A stretch of 64,000 nucleotides of DNA from Actinomyces ruminicola (GTDB lineage Bacteria; Actinomycetota; Actinomycetes; Actinomycetales; Actinomycetaceae), in the NCBI RefSeq assembly GCF_900103885.1, contig NZ_FNIM01000001.1:1-64000 (forward strand), read 5' to 3'. The translations under genes and the position numbers were made by a program. This document shows positions 50,635 through 59,043 of the stretch, piece after piece (the first letter of the stretch is position 1; every line of letters starts with the position of its first letter). A model generated the notes under the pieces. The model saw only the letters and a program-made list of their open reading frames with translations. It made no database searches and was not told the origin of the DNA.

Positions 50635-51318
50635 TCAGGGCTCGGACGGCGTTATCGTCACGTCGACTTCGGCGTCCTCGGTGTAGGCGGCTGCGGCACC
50701 GGATCGGTAGGGGGAATCGGTGTCGGTCACGGAAACCAGATGCTCGCCCTCCACCGTGATGGTGGCAGTCATTCTGCCCTTCGCGGTGGTGTCGATGCTG
50801 ATGGCCACGTGATGCTCCTGGCCGACGGGGAAGCGTGGAGTGTTGCCGGAGGCCAGGAACTGCTGCTTGCCGGGATAGGCGGGATTCTGTTTGGACACCT
50901 CCCAGCCGTTGGGCTTGAGTACGAGCGCATAGAAATGGTCGTTGTCCTGATAGCTCCATATCAGCCAGGCGACCTCCCACGGATTGGGGGCACCGCCCCG
51001 CCGAAGCTGCCTGCGGGTGAGCATGGTCGCGTCGAAGGCCGTGACCCGTCCCGGGGCGACGCTGACCTCGCGTGAGGCGGCCAGCCCCGCGTGGGTCTCG
51101 TCCGCCGCGGTCGCGGGAGCCGGACTGAGGCTCACCGTCTTGCCGCGGCACGACGCCGAGCCGTACCCGTCGAATACCAGCCCCCAGGCCGTGCAGTTCA
51201 TGTCCTCACCTCTGACGAGCCCGGCGGCCATCAAGGTCGCTGCCAGAACAATTACCAATACCGCGGCGGACAGCTTGCTCGGGCGCCGTCGACGGGGCCT
51301 TCCAGCGGTTCCGGTCAT
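50635..51318 (-). CDS. Secreted or membrane-anchored concanavalin-like glycan-binding protein
   Basis: A 227-aa protein with a basic N-terminus and a membrane/signal segment (LSAAVLVIVLAATLMAAGLV). The exported part looks like a LamG/DUF1080-type beta-sandwich: WSYQDNDHFYALVLKPNGWEVSKQ, GQEHHVAISIDTTAKGRMTATITVEG and YRSGAAAAYTEDAEVDV. Such folds bind sugar polymers. It overlaps the GT2 gene by 4 nt and so is part of the EPS operon. No catalytic residues were identified. Confidence 0.75.
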   Translation of the reverse strand: MTGTAGRPRRRRPSKLSAAVLVIVLAATLMAAGLVRGEDMNCTAWGLVFDGYGSASCRGKTVSLSPAPATAADETHAGLAASREVSVAPGRVTAFDATMLTRRQLRRGGAPNPWEVAWLIWSYQDNDHFYALVLKPNGWEVSKQNPAYPGKQQFLASGNTPRFPVGQEHHVAISIDTTAKGRMTATITVEGEHLVSVTDTDSPYRSGAAAAYTEDAEVDVTITPSEP

Positions 51319-52691
51319 GGTTGCGCCTCCTGAGCGATCACTTCGGGAACGGAACCGTGTTCCGCCTCGCGGGCTGTCTTGGCCCAGCCGGACCTGCCCA
51401 GGAACTCACGCGCCAGCGCTCGCCAGCCGAAGACTCCTGCGAGCAGTCCATAGAGCACGAAGAGGTGGCACCACGCCGCGCAGCGCACGGGCCCCGCGCC
51501 CTCGTCAGGCTCATACAGCCAATACACCAGGGCATACAGGTATGACGGCCCGAAGGCCAGCAGATACGTGCCGGGCACCCACGACCACTGCTGCGGCACA
51601 CCGCGAATCACATTGATGACGCACAGCGCCAGCATCAGCAGGAACGAGATGACCAGTAGGGAGCCGGCCAGCAGCAGGTAGGGGCTCAGAACCTGCCACA
51701 GGGTGTCGGCACGGGCGCGGCCCCTTAGGCGCCGGGCGATGAAGCCCAGCAGGCTCCGGGCCTGCAGATTGCCCTGGAACCAGCGGGTGCGCTGGCGAAT
51801 CAGCCGCCGCAGGGAGGTCACGCCCTCCTGATGCACTGCGGCGTCGCCCCTGAACTCGTTGACCCATCCGGTGCCGTTGAGCCGGATTCCCAGGTCGAAG
51901 TCCTCCGTCAGGGATCGTGTCCAGGGGCTCCTCCCCAGCGCGTTCAGCGCAGCCAGCCGCACGAACTGGGCGTTTCCGCCCATGCCGACGCTCCGCATGC
52001 GGCGGCGCCCCTGCTGGAAGATCGAGGTGAAGGTGACAAACTCGATGTCCTGCATCCGGGCCAGCAGCGAGGCGCGGCGGTTGGAGATGCGCACGCCGAG
52101 CTGGACGGCGCCCACGGTCTGGTCGCGGAAGGCGCCGCGCACCACCTCCCAGGCGGTCGGGTCGAGGTGTCCGTCGGCGTCGACGACGCCGACGATGACG
52201 TACTCGGGATCGATATCCCGGTAACGCTCACGAATGATCTCCACGGCGTGGTTCAGCGCCTCGCCCTTTCCCTGCCGGGCGTTGGGCGGATCGCGTCGCA
52301 ACAGCGCCACGCGCGGGTCGGCGATGGCGCTCACGATCTCGCTCGTCGTGTCATCCGACCCGTCGTCAATCACCAGGACGTGCAGCGCCGGATTGGGGTC
52401 CTCCAGCAGACGGGCCACCGACGGCCCGATCACCGCGGCCTCGTTGAGGCAGGGCATCAGCACCACGATCTGCAGTGGCTTCCCCACGGGATGCTGTAAC
52501 GGCCGTGGTGATCGATCCCCTTGCCCGGCGCGCTTGCGCCTGCCGGTCAGGATGTGGGCAGCACAGGCCAGCACCAGCATGTAGGTCAGTGCCACGGCCA
52601 CCATGGCGACGGCCCCGAGCATGCCAACCGTATCCAGGCCCGCCAGGAGGTCTGCGCCGCCGAAGCTCCAAACGTACTGCGTCGCGATCAT
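51315..52691 (-). CDS. Family-2 processive glycosyltransferase (polysaccharide synthase)
   Basis: A 458-aa membrane enzyme with one N-terminal helix, a cytoplasmic GT-A domain and four or more C-terminal helices, the layout of BcsA/HasA/PgaC synthases. Motifs: VVLMPCLNEAAVIGPSV, VVDADGHLDP (DxD), SLTEDFDLGIRL (TED) and RQRTRWFQG (QxxRW). It should polymerise and extrude a glycan from a UDP-sugar. With wecB adjacent, UDP-ManNAc or UDP-GlcNAc is the likely substrate (inference). Overlaps flanking genes by 4 nt on both sides. Confidence 0.9.
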   Translation of the reverse strand: MIATQYVWSFGGADLLAGLDTVGMLGAVAMVAVALTYMLVLACAAHILTGRRKRAGQGDRSPRPLQHPVGKPLQIVVLMPCLNEAAVIGPSVARLLEDPNPALHVLVIDDGSDDTTSEIVSAIADPRVALLRRDPPNARQGKGEALNHAVEIIRERYRDIDPEYVIVGVVDADGHLDPTAWEVVRGAFRDQTVGAVQLGVRISNRRASLLARMQDIEFVTFTSIFQQGRRRMRSVGMGGNAQFVRLAALNALGRSPWTRSLTEDFDLGIRLNGTGWVNEFRGDAAVHQEGVTSLRRLIRQRTRWFQGNLQARSLLGFIARRLRGRARADTLWQVLSPYLLLAGSLLVISFLLMLALCVINVIRGVPQQWSWVPGTYLLAFGPSYLYALVYWLYEPDEGAGPVRCAAWCHLFVLYGLLAGVFGWRALAREFLGRSGWAKTAREAEHGSVPEVIAQEAQP

Positions 52692-52960
52692 GCCGCTCCC
52701 GCTTCCGACGACGGCTGGTCGGTGGGCAGCAGCGCCACGGTCCTGCGCGGCGACGTCGCCCCCGCCTCCTCACAGTCGGCGCGACGTCTGCGGCGCACAC
52801 TCCAGGCGCCATAGACGTTGAGCACGACGAAGACCAGGGCGATCAGAAGGAATCCGAAGCCCGCCAAGTCGAGCAGCACGCGGGCGAGGATCTGCAATCC
52901 TCCAGGGAACCCGCCGGAATCCGGGTAGCCGACACCGGGCGCAAACAGTAAACAGGGCAT
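52688..52960 (-). CDS. Small membrane protein heading the EPS operon
   Basis: A 90-aa protein with one strong hydrophobic segment (VLLDLAGFGFLLIALVFVVLNVYGAW) flanked by a short N-terminal part and a basic, then acidic, C-terminal tail. It belongs to no family I know. It overlaps the synthase start by ATGA, so it may be a small accessory subunit. ATG 52960 has no ribosome-binding site; a downstream in-frame GTG is possible. Confidence 0.65.
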   Translation of the reverse strand: MPCLLFAPGVGYPDSGGFPGGLQILARVLLDLAGFGFLLIALVFVVLNVYGAWSVRRRRRADCEEAGATSPRRTVALLPTDQPSSEAGAA

Positions 52961-53037
52961 GCCAACTCATCAGGGACAGGGGATCAGGGGGCAGCACACA
53001 AGGAATGTCAGGGGCGACCTTGTGCGCCTGCCATTTC

Positions 53038-53046
53038 AGGCTAGCA
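53038..53046 (-). promoter_or_regulatory. Candidate EPS operon promoter, extended -10 TGC-TAGCCT
   Basis: TGCTAGCCT on the minus strand (53046-53038) is an extended -10 element about 75 nt before the first gene. The -35 region is poor. The rest of the 247-nt gap to hisD contains only a weak CTGAATT/AATTCAG repeat (53160-53183). Confidence 0.45.
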
Positions 53047-53207
53047 CGGATCAGCCGGGAATACCGTCGTGAACGCCTGCCAATACCGCAGATGTGCGGC
53101 ATCTCCTATTCGCCAGTCTCCCCGTTGAATGAGACAACCTGGATTCATGCAAGCGATGTCTGAATTAGCGCCCGCCAATTCAGCGCCCTCAATTCCGCAT
53201 CGCTATT

Positions 53208-54566
53208 TCAGCACCGCCGGGCTCGGGCCGCCTCGCCGTGGGCGGGCAGGTTCTCGGACTCGGCCAGCGCCGTCAGCGGAGCGGTCATGGCCCCCAGCGC
53301 ACCGGCGTCGTAGTCGATCACCTGGACCGGCTTCAGGTAGGCCATGACGTTCAGCCCGGCGGCGAAGCGCGCGGTGCCGCCGGTGGGCAGCACGTGGTTG
53401 GAGCCGGCCAGGTAGTCGCCCAGCGGCACCGGGGAGTACGGGCCCACAAAGATGGCGCCGGCATTGTGGATGCGGCGGGCGACGGCGGCCGCGTCGCTGG
53501 TCTGGATCTCCAGGTGCTCAGCGGCATAGGCATCGGCGACCTCCACGGCCTGGTCCAGATCCCGCACCAGCACGATCGCGGACTGAGCACCGGTCAGGGC
53601 GGTGCGGGCGCGCTCGCGGTGGCGGGTCGCGTCCAGACGGCGGGCCAGCGCGGCATCAACGGCGTCCGCCAGCCGGGGGGAGTCGGTGATCAGGACGGAG
53701 CCGGCGTTGGGGTCGTGCTCGGCCTGCGAGAGCAGGTCGGCGGCGACGTACTCGGGGTCGGCGCCCGAGTCCGCGACGACGGCGATCTCGGTGGGGCCGG
53801 CCTCGGCATCGATGCCGACGGTTCCGCGCACGGCCCGCTTGGCGGCGGCCACGTACACGTTACCGGGCCCGGCGACGACGTCCACCGGCTCGCACAGGGT
53901 GCGCCCGTCGCCGCCCGCGGCCAGGGAGTCGGCGCGGTCGACGTCGTCGGCGGCGTCGGCTCCGTAGGCGAACAGGGCGATGGCCTGGGCGCCTCCGGCC
54001 GCGTAGACCTCGGTGATGCCCAGCAGTGCGCAGGCGGCCAGCACGGTGGGGTGCGGCAGGCCGTCGAAGTCGGGCTGCGGCGGGGAGGCCAGGGCGATCT
54101 GCTCCACGCCCGCCACCTGGGCGGCGACGGCGTTCATCACCACCGAGCTGGGGTAGACGGCCAGGCCTCCGGGAGCGTACAGGCCCACGCGGCGCACGGG
54201 AATCCAGCGCTGAAGCACGTGGCCGCCGGGGATGATCTCGGTGTCGCGCTCGGTGGGCAGCTGAGCGGCGTGCCCGGCGCGGTTGTGGGCGATGGACAGC
54301 TCCAGCGCCTCGCGGACCGCCGGGTCCAGGCCCTCCAGGGCCTCCTGCAGGGCCGCCGCGGGCACGCGCAGGTGGGTAGGGCGCACGTGGTCGAAGCGCT
54401 CGGCGGCATCGCGCAGGGCGGCGGCTCCGCGTTCGCGCACGTCGGCGATGGTGCCGGAGACGGCCTCCAGGGCGGCGGCGACGTCCTGGTCGGCGCGCGG
54501 CAGGGCCGCGGCCAGTTCCCGGGGCGTCAGGTTGGAGTCGCGCAGGTCGATGCGGTTGAGGAGCAT
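53208..54566 (-). CDS. hisD: Histidinol dehydrogenase
   Basis: Zinc- and NAD-dependent enzyme for the last two steps of histidine synthesis, 452 aa. [67 protein letters not shown], the zinc His in [10 protein letters not shown] and the late [19 protein letters not shown] are all present. It lies 13 kb from the hisC-hisB-hisH-priA operon and 10 nt after a GH3 glycosidase gene, an unusual split of the actinobacterial hisDCBHA order. Start ATG 54566. Confidence 0.97.
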   Translation of the reverse strand: MLLNRIDLRDSNLTPRELAAALPRADQDVAAALEAVSGTIADVRERGAAALRDAAERFDHVRPTHLRVPAAALQEALEGLDPAVREALELSIAHNRAGHAAQLPTERDTEIIPGGHVLQRWIPVRRVGLYAPGGLAVYPSSVVMNAVAAQVAGVEQIALASPPQPDFDGLPHPTVLAACALLGITEVYAAGGAQAIALFAYGADAADDVDRADSLAAGGDGRTLCEPVDVVAGPGNVYVAAAKRAVRGTVGIDAEAGPTEIAVVADSGADPEYVAADLLSQAEHDPNAGSVLITDSPRLADAVDAALARRLDATRHRERARTALTGAQSAIVLVRDLDQAVEVADAYAAEHLEIQTSDAAAVARRIHNAGAIFVGPYSPVPLGDYLAGSNHVLPTGGTARFAAGLNVMAYLKPVQVIDYDAGALGAMTAPLTALAESENLPAHGEAARARRC

Positions 54567-54576
54567 GGGGGGGAGC

Positions 54577-56982
54577 CTACCGGTTCCGGTAGCGGCGAGT
54601 GCGCTCGTCCTCGATGACCCCCGACCAGCTCAGGCCGTAGCCGAAGGCATAGGCGTGGCCGACGGCGTCGGTGTAGGCCGGGTAGTCGAAGGGCAGGTCC
54701 TCGCAGTGCGTCTCTACGGCGTCCATGGAGGCCGGCAGGGTGATCGGCAGCAGGCCGCTGGGCTCGAATACTCCAGCCAGCAGCTCCCACACGGCCTGCT
54801 GCTGCACGCCGAAGTCGACGACGATCGCGTCGGCGTAGGGCTCCAGCTCGGCCAGCACCGCCGGGTTGTGCATGCGCACCACCACGATGACGGGCCGGGT
54901 CCCCAGCAGTTCCCGGGCGGCGAGGACCGCGTCCAGGTCGGTCTCGTTGGCGGCCCGGTTGGTCTTGCCGCGGTAGGCACGGTCGCCGGTCTCGCGGAAG
55001 TCTCCGGCGGCCAGCGAGCGGGCGCGGGCAGAGGTGGCCGTGTAGGGCCGGTACTGGAGGGTGAGCGGCAGGTAGCCGTTGCCTCCGGCCTCGCGGTCCG
55101 CCGTCGAGTAGGGGTCGGACAGCGGGCTCTCGATGAAGACGACGGCGGCATCGGCCTCCTGCGGGTTGTCGGCGCGCGCCCAGGGGCAGGCGGCGGCGTC
55201 GAAGGGGTCGATGTCGCGGGCGGGCTCTCCCCCGCGCATGAAGCCCGGCTGGGCGTCCACATGCCGGGTGGGCACCCACACACGGCGCACGCCGGGGCCG
55301 AGCGGCAGCACGGAGGCATCGTCGAGAGTCTCGTCGGAGCCGACTGCGGCGCGCTGGTTCTTGAGCAGGACCAGGCTGTCGCGCTGGGCGGCACGGGCGG
55401 CGGCCGTGAAGGCGTCACAGCCGACGACGGCGGTGGAGGCGGCCGGATCGAGATAGGGGTTCTCGAACAGTCCGGCGCGGAAGAAGACCCGTAGCAGGCG
55501 CGCGGCGGAGGCCTCGAAGCGGGCGCGGGCCGCGGTCTCGCCGTCCCGTTCGACGAGGCGGCGATATGCCTCAATGATGGGGGCGGCCTGGCTGTTGCCG
55601 CCGAACTGGTCAATGCCGTTGTCGATGGCCAGCCGGTGGCGGTCGGCGACGTCCAGGTCCTCCACGCCGTAGCAGCGCTGGCCGAAGTGGTCGATCTCCG
55701 GGTCGGGGTCGGCGGTGATGCCCCAGTCGGTGCACACCACGCCGTCGAAGCCGTAGCGCTCGCGCAGCATGCCCTGGACGATGGTGCGCTGGTAGGCGTT
55801 GGCGCGCGGCGTCTGCGCTCCGCCGTTGACGACCTGCCCGTCGGGGGTGCGGTAGTGCCAGGAGATCGTGTAGTAGGGCATGACGGCGCCGGCGGTTCCG
55901 GTTGGACCATCGAGGTGGAAGGCGGCCTCGGTGAAGGCGCGCAGGTGCTCGGCCTCGTTGCCGCCGGGGTAGACGGCGAACTTGCCGAAGCCGTAGTGGG
56001 CGTCGCGGCCGCCCTCGCCGGTGCCGCCGCCGGGCCAGTGCTTGACCATGGTGGCCACCGAGGCGCTGCCCCAGCCGGGGTCGGCGATGCAGGCGGCGGC
56101 CGGGGGCAGGTCGGCGTCGGCCCGGGTGGCGGTCAGGCCGAAGGCCGCCCCCTCGCCGCCACCGGGGGTGGTCTGCATGCCGTCGCAGTAGGCGCGCGTG
56201 TAGTCGGTGACCAGGCCGGAGTGCGGGCCCCAGGTGTCCTGCAGCCGCATCCAGCGCGGGTCGGTGGCGATGTCGATCTGGGGACCGAGCGCCGTGGTGA
56301 TACCCAGGGCGCGGTACTCGCGGGAGATGATCGCGGCGTACTGCCGCACGCGCTCGGGGTCGAACAGGGCCGCCATGCCCAGGCCCTCCGGCCAGCGGGA
56401 GACGTCGGCGGCGGAGGTGGCGAACTCGGCCCCGGAGGCCTCGGCGGCGCCGTTGCGCGGGTCGGTGGAGATGCCCACGGGCACGCCCAGCGGCTGCGAC
56501 TCCGCCAGCGCCTGCATGCCGTTGTTCCAGCGGGCGGCCGTGCCCGCGTCCTGGAGGGTGAAGGCGAGGATGTGGCGGACGTGGTCGGCGGTGAGCATGG
56601 TGCGCTGCTGGTCGGTCAGCGCCCAGGCGGGCACGGCCGCCTCCAGGTAGGAGCGGCCCCCGTAGGTGCCGGCGAAGGGACCGGCTCCGGGATTGGGGAC
56701 GGGCTGGTGCGGCGAGTAGAGCATGAGTCCGGCGATGGCCTCCAGGCTCAGGCGCGAGGCGAGGTCGGCGGCACGCTGCGCGGCGGGCAGCCGCCAGTCC
56801 TCGTACGGCAGCAGCTTCCCGGTGCGGGCCAGGTCCTTGAACAGGTGGCCGTCGACCTCGATCACCGGCGCCGAGGTGACCCCCAGGGTGGGGCCGTCGG
56901 GCTGGGGGTGGAGCGTGACGGCGGGTTCCGCGTCATCGGGAGCGGTGAGCGGGGCAGGGCGGGATTCGGGGTCGGTGGACAC
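54577..56982 (-). CDS. Glycoside hydrolase family 3 protein
   Basis: An 801-aa probable beta-glycosidase with no signal peptide, so likely cytoplasmic. The GH3 N-terminal barrel has [20 protein letters not shown] and the nucleophile Asp in [12 protein letters not shown]; the C-terminal alpha/beta sandwich has [10 protein letters not shown] and [10 protein letters not shown]. There is no fibronectin-like third domain. I choose GTG 56982, with AAGGAG 5 nt upstream, over the frame's opening at 57045. The substrate (beta-glucoside, xyloside or other) is not readable. It directly precedes hisD. Confidence 0.9.
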   Translation of the reverse strand: MSTDPESRPAPLTAPDDAEPAVTLHPQPDGPTLGVTSAPVIEVDGHLFKDLARTGKLLPYEDWRLPAAQRAADLASRLSLEAIAGLMLYSPHQPVPNPGAGPFAGTYGGRSYLEAAVPAWALTDQQRTMLTADHVRHILAFTLQDAGTAARWNNGMQALAESQPLGVPVGISTDPRNGAAEASGAEFATSAADVSRWPEGLGMAALFDPERVRQYAAIISREYRALGITTALGPQIDIATDPRWMRLQDTWGPHSGLVTDYTRAYCDGMQTTPGGGEGAAFGLTATRADADLPPAAACIADPGWGSASVATMVKHWPGGGTGEGGRDAHYGFGKFAVYPGGNEAEHLRAFTEAAFHLDGPTGTAGAVMPYYTISWHYRTPDGQVVNGGAQTPRANAYQRTIVQGMLRERYGFDGVVCTDWGITADPDPEIDHFGQRCYGVEDLDVADRHRLAIDNGIDQFGGNSQAAPIIEAYRRLVERDGETAARARFEASAARLLRVFFRAGLFENPYLDPAASTAVVGCDAFTAAARAAQRDSLVLLKNQRAAVGSDETLDDASVLPLGPGVRRVWVPTRHVDAQPGFMRGGEPARDIDPFDAAACPWARADNPQEADAAVVFIESPLSDPYSTADREAGGNGYLPLTLQYRPYTATSARARSLAAGDFRETGDRAYRGKTNRAANETDLDAVLAARELLGTRPVIVVVRMHNPAVLAELEPYADAIVVDFGVQQQAVWELLAGVFEPSGLLPITLPASMDAVETHCEDLPFDYPAYTDAVGHAYAFGYGLSWSGVIEDERTRRYRNR

Positions 56983-57051
56983 GAGGGCTCCTTCGCAAGA
57001 CGACGCAGCGGCCACCACCAAGCATCGCACGGTCCGGCGCACCACTCCAGG

Positions 57052-57324
57052 CTCTATGGGCAGGGGGTCACCTGCTGGCAGTCCAGCACCTTCTGCTTCT
57101 ACTCGCCACTGTTCGTGGCCGCCGGCCTGGGGGCGACGGCACTGGGCAACCGGTCACGGCGCAGCGCTGCGCTGCCTCAGGCCGCCGCCCAGTGGCGCGA
57201 GGGGCAGATGACCAGGCGCCTGGTAACTGACCACCGCATTCTCATGCGCCGCCTCAAGGAACTGTTGCACCGCACCGGGCTGGAGCCGTTGCGGAGCTCG
57301 ACAGGCATTATCGCTGCGGCATGA
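57052..57324 (+). pseudogene. 3' remnant of an unidentified gene
   Basis: An open stretch with protein-like composition (FYSPLFVAAGLGATALGNRS, then QWREGQMTRRLVTDHRILMRRL) ends in TGA at 57322-57324 but has no start codon or ribosome-binding site, and abuts the GH3 gene start on the other strand. One hydrophobic segment and a basic helix suggest the C-terminus of a membrane protein. It may be a truncated relic; I could not identify the family. Confidence 0.4.
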
Positions 57325-57355
57325 GACCTGGTGAACCGTCGAATTGGGCACTGAT

Positions 57356-57728
57356 TCAGGGAACTCCCTGCTCACCGAGCCAGTCCGCCACCCGCCGCCG
57401 CTCAATTCGCCCCATCGCGACTGAGACCACGAGGTCGTAGGCTTCGTCATCCTCACCATCCAGCGCAAATCCGTTGAGACCGAGGAAGACGACCAGACAA
57501 AGCCATCCAAGACGTTTATTCCCATCCACGAGGGCGTGGTTGCGCACCACTGACTCTAGAAGCACGGCTGCTTTAGCCGCCAGGCTCGAGTACGCGTCGT
57601 GCCCGTAAAGGGGCTGTTGTCGGCCGCTGGGCCGCGGCGGCCAGCATCCCCAGATCCCGCACGTTCGGCACACCGAGGTCTGAGGCGAGTGCGAGCAGAT
57701 CCTCCAAGTCAAGGAAACGTGCGATCAA
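57356..57728 (-). pseudogene. doc: Doc-type (Fic) toxin with a frameshift
   Basis: The frame starting at TTG 57728, overlapping the antitoxin stop, encodes IARFLDLEDLLALASDLG, a normal Doc N-terminus, but runs to a stop after about 55 codons. The second half continues in the next frame: LYGHDAYSSLAAKAAVLL and the Fic motif HALVDGNKR (residue pattern HxxxDGNxR), to the stop at 57356. Removing one C from the run at 57610-57613 joins them into a 123-aa Doc. Doc toxins phosphorylate EF-Tu. As sequenced, the toxin is broken. Confidence 0.8.
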
Positions 57729-57928
57729 TCTCCGAGCCTCCGGAGCAGGCCGGCGTAACGGGCGCGAGCCTGTTCAGACAGCTCGGCGACCCGGTCCTGG
57801 TGCAAATGACGCTCGGCCGTCTCCACAATGGCGCGCGCTGCCGCCTCCTGCTTGGAAGCATTCTGGGACGCGGCCAGCTCGGTGAGAAGACGGTCCCGGC
57901 TCTTATTCAGCCGCAAAGTCATTGCCAC
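57725..57928 (-). CDS. Ribbon-helix-helix-like antitoxin of the Doc pair
   Basis: About 65-67 aa. TLRLNKSRDRLLTELAASQNASKQEAAARAIVETAERH has the short strand, helix, turn and helix of a ribbon-helix-helix DNA-binding antitoxin, and a Glu/Arg-rich tail that would bind the toxin. The start is ATG 57922 or GTG 57928; no ribosome-binding site is clear, and TATCAC 6 nt before the GTG suggests a leaderless message. The stop overlaps the toxin's TTG start. Frames extend to 58000 but the upstream part is unlikely to be translated. Confidence 0.78.
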   Translation of the reverse strand: MAMTLRLNKSRDRLLTELAASQNASKQEAAARAIVETAERHLHQDRVAELSEQARARYAGLLRRLGD

Positions 57929-58000
57929 GAGGGGGTGATACCACTCTGGCGGCAAAGACATAGCGCCTTCCGAGGCCAAGGCCACCGATCCTCGGTCCAC

Positions 58001-58765
58001 TCAGCCGCCGCCCGACACGCCCCGCCGGTCGATAACGTGTATAGGACCTTGTAGGCCGCTGTCCCGCAGGGCGGCGTCGAGCTCGGCCACCAGGGCCTCC
58101 AGGCTGGTCAGGCCGGCCGCCACCTCCGTGTGCTCGATCTGCAGCGCAGCGACTCCCCCGATCTCCGGCACCGGTTCTATGACGAAGCGCTCCCCCGCCA
58201 CCTCCTGCAGCAGCTCCAAGTCCTGCGCGGGACCATAGACGACCGTCTGCGCGGACGGAGGCGACTCGGGGGTGTCACTGAACAGCGGATCGTGCAGCAC
58301 CAGCTCCACGAACACCGTGCCGTCCTCCGCTGCGGGATGAATCTCCCCGAGCCTATGCAGCCGGCCGCAGCCCTCGGCGCCCATGCGGGCGGGCGGCCCC
58401 GCGCCCGCGTAGGCGAAGGCGCGCACTCCACCCCGATTGAATGCGTCCGCAAGGGCCCCGATACGCGGGTCGGTCAGACCGCCGGAATCGTTCCAGAGCA
58501 GCCAGTCGGCCTCGGGCAGGAGGCGCTCGAGGGGATATCCGAGCCGCCTCCCCGCGCTCTGCACCTGCGGCGTCGCCACAAGCGGGAACACGCGCACGAA
58601 AGCCGTATGCGGGCCGGCGCGCGTGACCAGCACGGTGGGGAGCACCAGCCCGGCGTCGATCAGCCAGGGCACCGCCGCCGTCGACCGGGGTGGCTGCCGA
58701 CCGCCGGGGGATGCCCCGGCACGGCGGTCGGCCGCAGATGCGCCGGGCGAGCGGGAGTCATTCAT
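58001..58765 (-). CDS. Hypothetical protein
   Basis: A 254-aa protein I do not recognise. After a disordered 30-residue N-terminus there is an ordered alpha/beta region: WLIDAGLVLPTVLVTRAGPHTAFVRVFPLVATP, LERLLPEADWLLWNDSGGLTDPRIGAL and ALQIEHTEVAAGLTSLEALVAELDAAL. No signal peptide or membrane helix is present. It ends 73 nt before the antitoxin start. Codon use is like its neighbours. Function unknown. Confidence 0.7.
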   Translation of the reverse strand: MNDSRSPGASAADRRAGASPGGRQPPRSTAAVPWLIDAGLVLPTVLVTRAGPHTAFVRVFPLVATPQVQSAGRRLGYPLERLLPEADWLLWNDSGGLTDPRIGALADAFNRGGVRAFAYAGAGPPARMGAEGCGRLHRLGEIHPAAEDGTVFVELVLHDPLFSDTPESPPSAQTVVYGPAQDLELLQEVAGERFVIEPVPEIGGVAALQIEHTEVAAGLTSLEALVAELDAALRDSGLQGPIHVIDRRGVSGGG

Positions 58766-58916
58766 GTGCGGACCGTATGCGCGAGGTCGGACATGAATCG
58801 GATGCGCTTACGCGCCGGCACCGAGAGCGGCGGTCCCGCATGGTTGGGACTGGGCCCGCACCACGGCCGCGCGACTGCGCCCGGCTCGAGCCGAGCGCCC
58901 GGCCGCCAGCTATGCA

Positions 58917-58953
58917 GTGAACGTTCACATTCGGTGGTCGCGGGCTCTATCAT
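58917..58953 (+). promoter_or_regulatory. Promoter and LacI-type operator of the sugar-kinase gene
   Basis: GTGAACGTTCAC (58917-58928) is a perfect 12-bp palindrome with the TGAACGTTCA core seen at many actinobacterial LacI-family sites. It overlaps TTCACA (58924-58929), the -35 element; after 18 bp comes TATCAT (58948-58953). A bound repressor would block the polymerase. No LacI gene is in the window. Confidence 0.72.
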
Positions 58954-59043
58954 GACTGTCAAAGCCAACCGCTCGGTGCGAGGACGCACCCGGCGGCGAA
59001 GCCAGAAACCACCGCGCGAAGCGGACGAGCAACGGAGCAGCAC

